DNA of 64,000 nt from the NCBI GenBank assembly GCA_009741485.1, contig CM019214.1:1158002-1222001 (forward strand), read 5' to 3'. The translations under genes and the position numbers were made by a program. Source of the DNA: Malurus cyaneus samueli (Eukaryota > Chordata > Aves > Passeriformes > Maluridae). Positions 9,133 to 18,965 of this stretch are shown piece by piece (within the stretch, counting starts at the first letter, position 1; every line of letters starts with the position of its first letter). The notes beneath the pieces are model-generated. The model had not been told where the DNA came from, made no database searches, and saw only the letters and a program-made list of their open reading frames with translations.

Positions 9133-10436
9133 AAAAGGCACAAATAAGAAGTGAGGTGCCCGGATGATCTTCTCCATGTCCAACTAAGTGTGGTAACAAA
9201 TAGAAGTTTCCAAGGGATTAAGGGGGAAAAAATTGACTGAAGAGTTTCAATGGGAAGATTAGTGATTGTGAATTAAACATGTTTGGTGTGAGCTAATGAT
9301 TGGATAAAGGCAGAGAAAGCGAGAGGTATCTGAGTGAGGTTCTGGTAGAAATTTGGCTGCCTCTCAATTCTGTATCAAATGAGGCACATGATAGCCTTAA
9401 CAGGCAGCTCTTTTTTTCTTCTACATGTGCTACCTGAAACTAATATTAAATACAGACTGGAACCACTCTGGGATGTCGTGGATTCAGAAAATGGAAATAA
9501 GGAGCTTCAGTTTTAAACCTGATGCTGTAAATCACTTAGCTAAAAAAAAAAATAACCCAAAAAGGATTAAAGTTAACAAGCTGCAAGGGAAGTGAACAAG
9601 CCCAGTGTCTGCTGTTGGGAATTACGTTCTTGGTGTAAGGCGCCTTTTAGGTCGCTGTGTCTGCACAGGTAATTACAGAGAACTGCTCTTGTTAGCTGGG
9701 AATCGCTCCTGAACAGAACTTTGAACAGTAAAAGAATGGTGCAAATAATGTGGGGTTTAAAACAAAAGAATGTAGGATAAGGACATCCATAGTAAAAGTT
9801 AAGGCCATGTTGTTAATTTGGCTGCAGCACACTCTCTTCCCATAGCAAAGGAAAGAATCATGTCTGGGTGAATCTGTTCTTCCCAGACTGAGTGACCAAG
9901 TGTCCATTTTACAGCTGGGCTAAAGAGAAGGGGTCTAAGGAGGCTGCAAAGTTCAATTGTTAAAATTTGTTATTTTAATTGACCTTAGAGGAAGATACAA
10001 TCTCTTTTTGGAAAAGGCACTTTTCATATCACAGGCATGTTGGTGGGTCATTCTTTCATCTACGTAAAACTTTATGGTTCCTGAAAACAAGAGTCTCTTA
10101 AGTCCACAAGTGAGGAAGTACAGAGTTTATGATGTTTGATTTTATCAAAAAAGGGAAGATATTGTTTGTGCGAAAGGGCCAAGCCAGTGCCAAAAGAGAG
10201 AACTACAGGTGGCTGCATTTATGGAGAAGGCTGCTTCCCAACATTCTGCAGACTCCTGAGTGCTTGATGGAGCAAAACAGGGTATTAAAACCCTAAAGAA
10301 GCATTTCTGGGTTTAACCCCAGGGAGTGACCTGGGCCAAACAAGACCTAAGGACCTTATCACCTTTTGCAAGTAGAACTACCAGAGCCAGATGCGTATTG
10401 GTCACTTTTCCAGAGGAAAGAGCCTCAAGCTGTGCC
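9133..10436. other. No gene recognised
   Basis: Mostly A+T-rich DNA. A 71-codon minus-strand open frame near 9,692-9,907 has no recognisable features. Confidence 0.5.
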
Positions 10437-10652
10437 AGGGGAGGTTTAGCTTGGATATTAGGGGAAAATTCTCCATGGAAAGGCTGACTGCCTGAGGCAA
10501 GGGTGGAATCCTCATCCCTGGAGGGATTTAAAATCTCTGTGGAAATGTGGCACTTGGAGTGTGATTTCGTGGTGGCCTTGGCAATGCTGGGTTAAGGGTT
10601 GGACTCATGTTCCTGAAAGTCTTTTCCAAACTCAATGATTCCGTGGTTCTCT
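10437..10652 (+). mobile_element. CR1 LINE 3' fragment
   Basis: TTTAGCTTGGATATTAGGGGAAAATT, CATCCCTGGAGGGATTTAAAA, then ATGTGGCACTTGGAG and GGTTGGACTCATG..CCTGAAAGTCTTTTCCAAACTCAATGATTCCGTGG are the ordered CR1 3' blocks on the plus strand, ending in the degraded ATTCTGTG tail. Confidence 0.88.
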
Positions 10653-11428
10653 CTGCTCCAGAAACCTCTGACATTCAAAGCCTCCAAATCAAGAAAGACT
10701 TAGCAAAGGAAATCAGTTCTAAGGCATATTCTGCAAATAAACATTCCTGCTGCCATCTGTGTCCTTGAAAAAAGCCGCCTCCCAAGCCTCTAATCACATC
10801 TTTAATGTATCAGGATAAGTCTTGTAAACACAGGAAAATTTACTGCACTGAGTTGCTCAGGAAGGTGTCGCTCCCAGACAACTCTGCGGTCTCTAAGTGC
10901 TTTGCAAACATCAGATGATTCCAAAGGCCTAAGGGTGACTTCTCTGGGCTGGAAATCTGCCTTTTGGAGCATGTGGTGGGGAGCTGTGGCTTCCTGAGCA
11001 AATGGATTTGTGCAGCAGGTGTCAGCGCAGCACAATATTTCATTTCTGCAGGGATCAAGCCTCAATAATTTCATTCTGGTTACTCAGCTGTTAAATCGCT
11101 TCCTGACGTGTGTGTATGCAGTCTGTGACCGCCCCTTTTTGCTGTAATTTTTTCATTAGTGCTCAGTTGTGTTTTTCTCTGCTTGCTGAGATGGTTTTTT
11201 GCCTTATTAGGCTGTGCAACTGCTTGATCATTCTTTCCATCATTTAATTTGCGGTAAAGAGCCTGAAAAGAAATTAATGTTGTGCTGTATAATCCATGAT
11301 AAATGTCTCAAAGACGTTTAGAAACATGACTCAGCTCTTAGATGAGATTTTAGTTATCAGTGTTCTAATCCTTGCAGCTTTAGGTCCACATTTAAAGGCA
11401 TTTAGGCAACTGATCTCCAGTAAATTAG
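10653..11428. other. No gene recognised
   Basis: Two overlapping minus-strand frames (10,802-11,074) have no recognisable motifs. Confidence 0.5.
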
Positions 11429-11461
<33 letters not shown>

Positions 11462-11471
11462 AAAAGAAAAA
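11429..11471. repeat. A-rich tract, (A)n then (AAAAAG)n
   Basis: About 31 A in a row, then AAAAAG-type repeats. No retroposed body is visible upstream, so I treat it as a simple repeat. Confidence 0.85.
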
Positions 11472-13361
11472 GTTTATCCACTACCTATCTTTGATTCAGA
11501 TTTAAATTTGTGAGGTCTCAGATTGTGCTGAATGCTAAAACCAGATTTATCTTTACCCCTTTGAAAAGAAAACCTGGCAGGGGAAGAACGGAGAGACGTG
11601 GAAAACAGAAGACATGGAATCAACTCTTTTCTCTGTCTCTGGAAGATATTTTTCTTTAAATCCCAGAAAAGAATTATGAGTGTCAGATCTTCCTGCAAAC
11701 ACATTTCTTAAAATCTTTGCCTGAAGTCATTCCATTTTGGATAAAGAAATACTCATTGGAAGAAGTGCCTGACCTTGTCTCCTTGCTGAGATACTGGGAA
11801 AATATAATGACCAAACAGTAACTCATTTTCTGGATGTTTCCCCTCAAGTGCATTGGATACTGAATTATTTGCACGAAACAAAGCCACTTCAGTGGCACTC
11901 ATTTATGCAAACCTCTTATTTGCAGCAGAATTTTTACAGGAAACCTAGAGTAAACTTTACTGCTTCTAATCAAATATCAGAAGAAAAAAAAAAAACAAAA
12001 AAAACAACAGGTTTTCCAAATCCCAGATCAGACCCTTAAAAGTGGGGCAGAGCCAAATAAGGGTTCTGTGTAAAGGGCTAATCCCAGATTTTCTCTTGAT
12101 GCACAGTGATGTCTCAGCAATATATTTGGAAAACTCCAGATGATAAATCTTCCCAGGGAACCTGGGATGTCACCGAATTTTGGGAGCTGTGTGAGTAGCT
12201 AGATGACCATGTATGTGTCCACTGGTAGAGAGAAAATTAGGCACTGCAGTGATTATGTTGGAGTTTAATTGCCCATCTTTGTTTTCTGTCCTTGCCCCAA
12301 TATTTCCTTTGGAGAAGAATGATCTTGATAGGAGCTGCATCTCAGCTCGACACTTGTTCAGCCAGTCAAATTTTTTAATGGCATGATTGGGTTTTAATAA
12401 TAATAATGGTGGTAATAATGATGACAAATAAGAGAAAATAACTACTCTTTATCTTATTAAGATTCTAAAGATGAGAGTGCCATCTTAAACCTGAAAAGGT
12501 GCAAGGCACCAGCTCCTACAAGCTCCGTTGCACATTGGTACCTAAATATTGTGACTTGCCCTGCTCTTACCTCTTTCATCTGGACAAAGGGATTTCTCTT
12601 TGCAGCCCAGATTAAAGTTGACAATATTATAAATTAGAAAATCAGAGGAGGGAAAAAAGAACTGTAGCAAGATTGGAAATAACTCCCACTTAGAGAAGGG
12701 GAAAGTTGGCTTTAATACAAGAACTCTGTAAGCTGAGGATTTAGGAGCACAGGGATGTAAATTCTGTGTAAATTTGTAGAAGCAGATTTCAGAGTGGTTG
12801 TACCAGTGGGCCAATTTGAGGATGTCCAGCCACCAAAGTTTGATGTGGCACAGTTTGGGTGCTGTTCCTTGGAGTAACACCAAGTGCCTGAACTAACCCT
12901 AGAGGGCTCTCACGACTCAGGAACAGAAAGGATAAGAGCATCAGAGGAAGAACTTCTACTTCAAGCTCTCAATTTTCTCCTTTGAGAAGGAAATACCTTC
13001 TTTATCCTTATATATTGCAATTGGCAATATTGCATTGGCAAAGGTTATGGTGCAATGTTTCTCGATTTGAAATAAAACTAGAAAGTATTCAGGGTTTTAC
13101 TGTGCCCTTCCCATCCCTTTTAGCAGGGAGAGAATTTTGTCACTAAGAAGGATTTGAAAAACATTTCTCAAATCTGTTGACAATTTCAAATCAGCCATTA
13201 AACATCAGCTGATGAGCTTCAATTGTTGGAGCCTGTTGTGAGAATTATGAAAATAACTCTGAATTGGAAAATGCAAAAGCAATATACCTTCTCTTCATTC
13301 AGATTACCTTGGTGCTTAAAAAAAAGGCAAATGCAAACATAAGATCTGTGATAAAATTCTT
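11472..13361. other. No gene recognised
   Basis: Low-CpG DNA with an A-rich run near 11,985-12,005 and a short TAA-type repeat near 12,397-12,425. Open frames are short and not recognisable. Confidence 0.5.
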
Positions 13362-13433
13362 CCCTGAGAGGGTGTTGAGGCCCCAGCACAGTTTGCCCAG
13401 AGAGGCTGTGGGTTCCCCACCACTGGAAGGGTT
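13362..13433 (+). mobile_element. CR1 LINE internal 3'-region fragment
   Basis: GAGAGGGTGTTGAGGCCCCAGC, CAGTTTGCCCAGAGAGGCTGTGG and TTCCCCACCACTGGAAGGGTTTAA match the CR1 3'-region blocks (GCCCAGAGA.GCTGTGG..CCC..CCCTGGAAG). It lacks both ends. Confidence 0.7.
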
Positions 13434-13648
13434 TAATAATTCTCAGCTTTTCTCCTCCCTCACAAAGATACATTTAAAACAAAAATATAACTTGTGGTTT
13501 TTTGATACATTCACTCCTTTGAACTTTCAGGGCCAAGCTCAGGCCTCATTAATCACATTCACCTAATCCATAACATTCTTTTAGCACAGTTTCATGTGCT
13601 GGGTAATTTTTCCACATTTACTGGCTATCACTGTAATTAAACCCTTAA

Positions 13649-14131
13649 TTAAGCGACTAGTTTGGCCGCTTTAGAAATAAAATGTGGTCCTCTGTCAGAG
13701 TCTGTAACCTCAAGAAGCCCATATCTAGGAATAATTTGCTCTAACAGTGATTTTGTAACGCTTTGTGCTGGAGTTCTTGTTGTGGGACTGGCTTCTACAA
13801 AATGGGTGAGGTGGTCTACTATAACAAGTAGATGTGTATATCGCCCTACCTGGGGCAGGTCAGTGAAATCAACTTGTACGTGTGAAAATGGGCGAGATGC
13901 TAATTCTCTCCCTCCTGGGATCCGATCTCGTAAATGCTGCTTATTCACCCTTTGACACGTTATGCGTCCCATAGTCACTTGTTTTGCTAAATTACGTATT
14001 CCCGTGCACGTGTACTTATTGGCGAAGCGGTCCACTGAAGCTTGCGTTCCCCGGGGTGTCTTTTCGTGCAATTTTCTCAGTATTCGGAGAGCCGGCCCTT
14101 TAGGTAAAATCTCTCTTCCATCTGCTAACAT
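13649..14131 (-). pseudogene. pol: Integrase N-terminal zinc domain and partial catalytic core, decayed
   Basis: A 160-codon open frame. Residues about 20-60 align to the retroviral HHCC zinc domain. H22 and C59 are present, but the second histidine position holds P26 and the first cysteine position R56, so two of four zinc ligands seem lost. The catalytic core has D88 in QVDFTDLP and D146 in SDRGPHF. Their spacing is close to that of known gammaretroviral integrases. The final glutamate of the D,D-35-E triad and the C-terminal domain are missing because the frame ends at a stop after FISKAAKLVA. Alignment upstream of the first Met continues in frame for some residues (ATENQEGKW), then hits an A-run with a probable frameshift near 14,170. 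Confidence 0.88.
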
Positions 14132-14464
14132 CCATTTTCCTTCTTGATTTTCAGTTGCCCCTGCTTGTTTTATTTTTTTCTTTTTCCTTTACAGTAAAGG
14201 CTAATACTTTTGGCACAACATGTTCTATAGATGCACAATGCGGGTTATAGGTAAATTTTTCACGATCTCCGGTATCGGTCCCACGTGCGTAACACTAATC
14301 TCTCTAGGGATTGAGACAGCTCCATATAAAGGCATCTAGGCCTAGGTCCTCCCAGCAAAATAGACAAGGGCATCCTTCAGGATCTTTTCCATAAGACCTC
14401 ACAGTCTAATCGAGGGTGTCTCCAAGGGTCACCTGTTTTGCCTGTAACTTGTAGGTTTAGCAAT

Positions 14465-14640
14465 GCTGTACGTTTGGCTTCCCGATCTGCTAGATTATTA
14501 CCCCGGATGGTTTTACTTAGGCCTTTTTGATGTCCCTTAATATGCACCACTGATCATCGTTCTGGTCTCTGACTGCTTTTAAAATGTCTTTGATCAGCTG
14601 TTCATGAATCAGTGCCTTTCCCTGGGAAGTTATTAGACCC
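14465..14640 (-). pseudogene. pol: RNase H C-terminal fragment of the same pol relic
   Basis: Two frames must be combined. GLITSQGKALIHEQLIKD is read first. After a frameshift near 14,550 comes VVHIKGHQKGLSKTIRG, then NNLADREAKRTA. The GHQKG and GN.LAD blocks are typical of the last part of gammaretroviral RNase H, with the conserved histidine and aspartate visible. This supports the class assignment independently of the integrase. Confidence 0.85.
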
Positions 14641-14645
14641 TCCTC

Positions 14646-17600
14646 TCCTCGGCCGCGCATGCGCAGTAGTGCTCGAGCTTCTTGCCCTCACCCAAGATGG
14701 CGGCGCCCATGCCGCGCAGTACCAACGGCCGATTTCGCGGCACAGAACGCCCCGCGCCCCCCTCCGCTCGCCTGCACGGGCGCGCGCGGCTGTTCCGAAC
14801 GCTCGACGCTAGAAATCGGCGCTCGAAGTCGCGGAATCTGCGCGAATTTTTTGATTTTAAATTCTCGGAAGCTCGCCCTTCCCAAGATGGCGGCCGCGCA
14901 TGCGCAGAAATGCTTTTACCTTCTTGCCCTCACTAAAGATGGCGGCGCCCATGCCGCGCAGTACCAACGGCCGATTTCGCGGCACAGAACGCCCCGCGCC
15001 CCCCTCCGCTCGCCTGTACGGGCGCGCGCGGCTGTTCCGAACGCTCGGCGCTAGAAATCGGCGCTCGAAGCCGCAAAATCTGCGCGCATTTTTTGATTTT
15101 ATTCTCGGAAGCTCGCCCTTCCCAAGATGGCGCCCGCGCATGCGCAGTGTTGCTTTTAGCTTCTTGCCCTCACCCAAGATGGCGGCGCCCATGCCGCGGC
15201 AGTACCAACGGCCGATTTCGCGGCACAGAACGCCCCGCGCCCCCCTCCGCTCGCCTGTACGGGCGCGCGCGGCTGTTCCGAACGCTCGGCGCTCGAAATC
15301 GGCTCTCGAAATCGCGGAATCAGCGCGCGTTTTTTGATTTTAATTTCCGGAACTCGCCCTTCCCAAGATGGCGGCCGCGCATGCGCAGAATGCCTCTGAA
15401 CTTCTGCCCTCACTTAAGATGGCGGCGCCCATGACGCCAGTACCAACGGCCGATTTCCGGCACAGAAACGCCCGCGCCCCCTCCCTCGCCTGTACGGGCG
15501 CGCGCGGCTGTTCCGAACGCTCGGCGCTAGAAATCGGCGCTCGAAGCCGCGGAATCTGCGCGCTTTTTTGATTTTATTCTCGGAAGCTCGCCCTCACCCA
15601 AGATGGCGCCGCGCATGCGCAGTGCTTTCACTTCGCCCTCACAAAGATGGCGGCGCCCAAGCCGCGCAGTACCAACGGCCATTTCGCGGCACAGACGCCC
15701 CGCGCCCCCTCCGCTCGCCTGTACGGGCGCGCGCGGCTGTTCCGAACGCTCGGCGCTAGAAATCGGCGCTCGAAGCCGCGGAATCTGCGCGCATTTTTTT
15801 ATTTTATTCTCGGACGCTCGCCCTTCCCAAGATGGCGGCCGCGCATGCGCAGAAATGCTTTTACCTTCTTGCCCTCACTAAAGATGGCGGCGCCCATGCC
15901 GCGCAGTACCAACGGCCGATTTCGCGGCACAGAACGCCCCGCGCCCCCTCCGCTCCCCTGCGGGCGGGCGAGCGCGGCTGTTCGGAAACGCTCGGCGCTA
16001 GGAAATCGGCTCTCGAAATCGCGGAATCAGCGCGCGTTTTTTGATTTTAATTTCCGGAACTCGCCCTTCCCAAGATGGCGGCCGCGCATGCGCAGTAGGG
16101 CTCTGAGCTTCCGCCCTCACCCAAGATGGCGGCGCCCATGACGCGCGGACCAACGGCCGATTTCGCAGCACAGAACGCCCCGCGCCCCCCTCCGCTCCCC
16201 TGCACGGGCGCGCGCGGCTGTTCCGAACGCTCGGCGCTAGAAATCGGCGCTCGAAGCCGCGGAATCTGCGCGCATTTTTTGATTTTATTCTCGGACGCTC
16301 GCCCTCACCCAAGATGGCGGCCGCGCATGCGCAGAAATGCTTTTACCTTCTTGCCCTCACTAAAGATGGCGGCGCCCATGCCGCGCAGTACCAACGGCCG
16401 ATTTCGCGGCACAGAACGCCCCGCGCCCCCCTCCGCTCGCCTGTACGGGCGCGCGCGGCTGTTCCGAACGCTCGGCGCTAGAAATCGGCGCTCGAAGCCG
16501 CGGAATCTGCGCGCATTTTTTGATTTTATTCTCGGAAGCTCGCCCTTCCCAGATGGCGCCGCGCATGCGCAGTGTTGCTCCGAGCTTCCCGCCCTCACCC
16601 AAGATGGCGGCGCCCATGCCGCGCAGTACCAACGGCCGATTTCGCGGCACAGAACGCCCCGCGCCCCCCTCCGCTCGCCTGTACGGGCGCGCGCGGCTGT
16701 TCCGAACGCTCGGCGCTAGAAATCGGCGCTCGAAGCCGCGGAATCTGCGCGCATTTTTTGATTTTATTCTCGGAAGCTCGCCCTTCCCAAGATGGCGCCC
16801 GCGCATGCGCAGTGTTGCTTTTAGCTTCTTGCCCTCACCCAAGATGGCGGCGCCCATGCCGCGCAGTACCAACGGCCGATTTCGCGGCACAGAACGCCCC
16901 GCGCCCCCCTCCGCTCGCCTGTACGGGTGCGCGCGGCTGTTCCGACGCTCGCGCTCGAAATCGGCTCTCGAAATCGCGGAATCAGCGCGCGTTTTTTGAT
17001 TTTAAATTCCGGAACACGCCCTTCCCAAGATGGCGCCCGCGCATGCGCATGCTTTTAGCTTCTTGCCCTCACTAAAGATGGCGGCGCCCATGCCGCGCAG
17101 TACCAACGGCCGATTTCGCGGCACAGAACGCCCCGCGCCCCCCTCCGCTCGCCTGTACGGGCGCGCGCGGCTGTTCCGAACGCTCGGCGCTAGAAATCGG
17201 CGCTCGAAGCCGGGAATCAGCGCGCATTTTTTGATTTTATTCTCGGAACGCGCCCTTCCCAAGATGGCGGCCGCGCATGCGCAGTAGGGCTCTGAGCTTC
17301 CCGCCCTCACCCAAGATGGCGGCGCCCATGACGCGCCGGACGAACCGCCGATTTCGCGGCGCCGGACGCCCGCGCCCCCGTCCGCTCGCCTGTACGGGCC
17401 CGCGCGATTGTTACGAACGTCACGCGCTCGAAATCGGCTCTCGAAATCGCGGAATCAGCGCGCGTTTTTTGATTTCGGGAGCTCGCCCTTCCCAAGATGG
17501 CGGCCGCGCATGCGCGGTAGTTTCAGAGCATCACGCCATCAGCCAAGATGGCGGCGTCCATGCCGCGCAGAACCAGTAGCCGATTTGGCGGCGCCCGACG

Positions 17601-17985
17601 CCCCGACCACCCCTCCGCTCCCTTGACGGGCTGCGCGCCTTTCCGAACGCCTCGCGCTCGAAATCGGCTCTCGAAGTCGCGGAATCGGCGGCGTTATTCG
17701 ATTTTTTTCTATAGCGCGCCCTTCCTAAGATAGTTACCGCGCATGCGGGGTAGTGTTTCGACCTTCACGCCCGCACCCAAGATGGCGGCGCCCATGACGC
17801 GCCGGACGAACCGCCGATTTCACGGCGCCACGAGCTCCGCGCCGCTCCTTGGTCGCCCGAACAGGGGTTCGCGGCTTCCCCCAGCCCCCCGAGCTTGAAA
17901 CCGGTGCTCGAAACCGTCCGAAACGGGCGCGTTTTTACGCCGAATTTCGGGTGCGTGACGAGCGCAATATGGCGGTCACGCATGC
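14646..17985 (+). repeat. Array 2 of the ~238-bp CpG-rich satellite (about 14 units)
   Basis: Same unit and orientation as array 1. Unit landmarks fall near 14,833, 15,075, 15,316, 15,551, 15,780, 16,023, 16,261, 16,502, 16,740, 16,978, 17,213, 17,451 and 17,681. The array starts mid-unit at GGCCGCGCATGCGCAG, directly next to the pol relic. Units from about 14,833 to 16,980 are very alike. Those after about 17,300 diverge, the last one (17,681-17,985) strongly, with degraded YY1 and NRF1 motifs. Open frames of up to 197 codons inside are not called as genes because the frame changes from unit to unit. Confidence 0.95.
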
Positions 17986-18082
17986 GCGGCGCTTCGCGGG
18001 GACTCCCTGCCGGCACGTGGCGCGGCCACAGGGTGGCGCGCTTCTCGGTTACGGGTGGGCGCCAGCTCTGAGAAACCCAAAC
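17986..18082 (+). repeat. Array boundary segment, copy 2 (97 bp)
   Basis: Collinear with 2,746-2,842 at a constant offset of 15,240 bp. It begins GCGCGGCGCTTCGCGGGGACT and ends GAGAAACCCAAAC. The preceding bases in both arrays are a degraded ATGGCGG..CATGCG module, so the junction lies at the same point of the unit. The minisatellite begins right after it. Confidence 0.85.
18026..18039 (+). promoter_or_regulatory. CTCF-like motif in boundary segment, copy 2
   Basis: Identical 14-mer (CCACAGGGTGGCGC) to the one at 2,786, in the same orientation, although bases around it have changed between the copies. Preservation is suggestive but weak with only two copies. Confidence 0.5.
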
Positions 18083-18965
18083 AGCTGTACACTGGAGTGT
18101 GTCACTGCTGTACACCGGAGTGTGTCACTGCTGTACCGCCAGAGTGTGTCACAGCTGTACACTGGAGTGTGTCACTGCTGTACCTGAGTGTGTCACGCGT
18201 ACTGCCAGAGTGTGTCACAGCTGTACACTGGGGTGTGTCACTGTCACGTGTACAGTGTACCGCCAGTGTGTCACAGCTGTACACCGGAGTGTGTCACTGC
18301 TGTACACCGGAGTGTGTCACAGCTGTACTGCCAGAGTGTGTCACTGCTGTACCGCCAGAGTGTGTCACAGCTGTACACCGGAGTGTGTCACTGCTGTACA
18401 CCGGAGTGTGTCACTGCTGTACACCAGAGTGTGTCACTGCTGTACACCAGAGTGTGTCACTGCTGTACACCGGAGTGTGTCACTGCTGTACACCAGAGTG
18501 TGTCACGCTGTACCGCCAGAGTGTGTCACTGCTGTACACCAGAGTGTGTCACTGCTGTACACCAGAGTGTGTCACTGCTGTACCCCAGAGTGTGTCACAG
18601 CTGTACACCGGAGTGTGTCACTGCTGTACACCAGAGTGTGTCACTGCTGTACCGCCAGAGTGTGTCACTGCTGTACACCAGAGTGTGTCACTGCTGTACA
18701 CCAGAGTGTGTCACAGCTGTACTGCCAGAGTGTGTCACAGCTGTACCGCCAGAGTGTGTCACTGCTGTACACCAGAGTGTGTCACTGCTGTACCGCCAGA
18801 GTGTGTCACAGCTGTACACCAGAGTGTGTCACAGCTGTACTGCCAGAGTGTGTCACTGCTGTACACCAGAGTGTGTCACTGCTGTACACCGGAGTGTGTC
18901 ACAGTTGTACCAGTTGTCCAGCTGGCCAGTTGTCACAGCTGTACACCGGAGTGTGTCACAGCCAG
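18083..18965 (+). repeat. 23/24-bp minisatellite, about 36 copies
   Basis: Unit GTGTGTCAC + (TG/AG)CTGTAC + tail. The tails ACCAGA and ACCGGA give 23 bp; CGCCAGA and TGCCAGA give 24 bp. I count about 36 GTGTGTCAC cores. AGCTG spacers create a CAGCTG E-box; TGCTG spacers do not. The last copies are broken up by CAGTTGTCCAGCTGGCCAG near 18,903-18,934. All three forward frames stay open because the unit lacks stop codons, producing frames of up to 344 codons with Cys/Val/Thr repeats. I regard these as artefacts. Confidence 0.95.

Larger units (their letters stand above)
13640..14645 (-). mobile_element. pol: Endogenous gammaretrovirus-like pol fragment (RNase H end to integrase core)
   Basis: On the minus strand the order is: RNase H C-terminal part (14,640 down to about 14,465), a connecting stretch with stops and frameshifts, then integrase N-domain and catalytic core (14,131-13,649). 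It is the only viral coding relic recognised in the window. No LTR, gag, env or reverse transcriptase core is seen next to it. Its upstream end abuts the first satellite bases of array 2. Its downstream end stops inside the integrase core and is followed by A+T-rich ordinary DNA. It is not intact and cannot encode a complete Pol. Confidence 0.9.
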
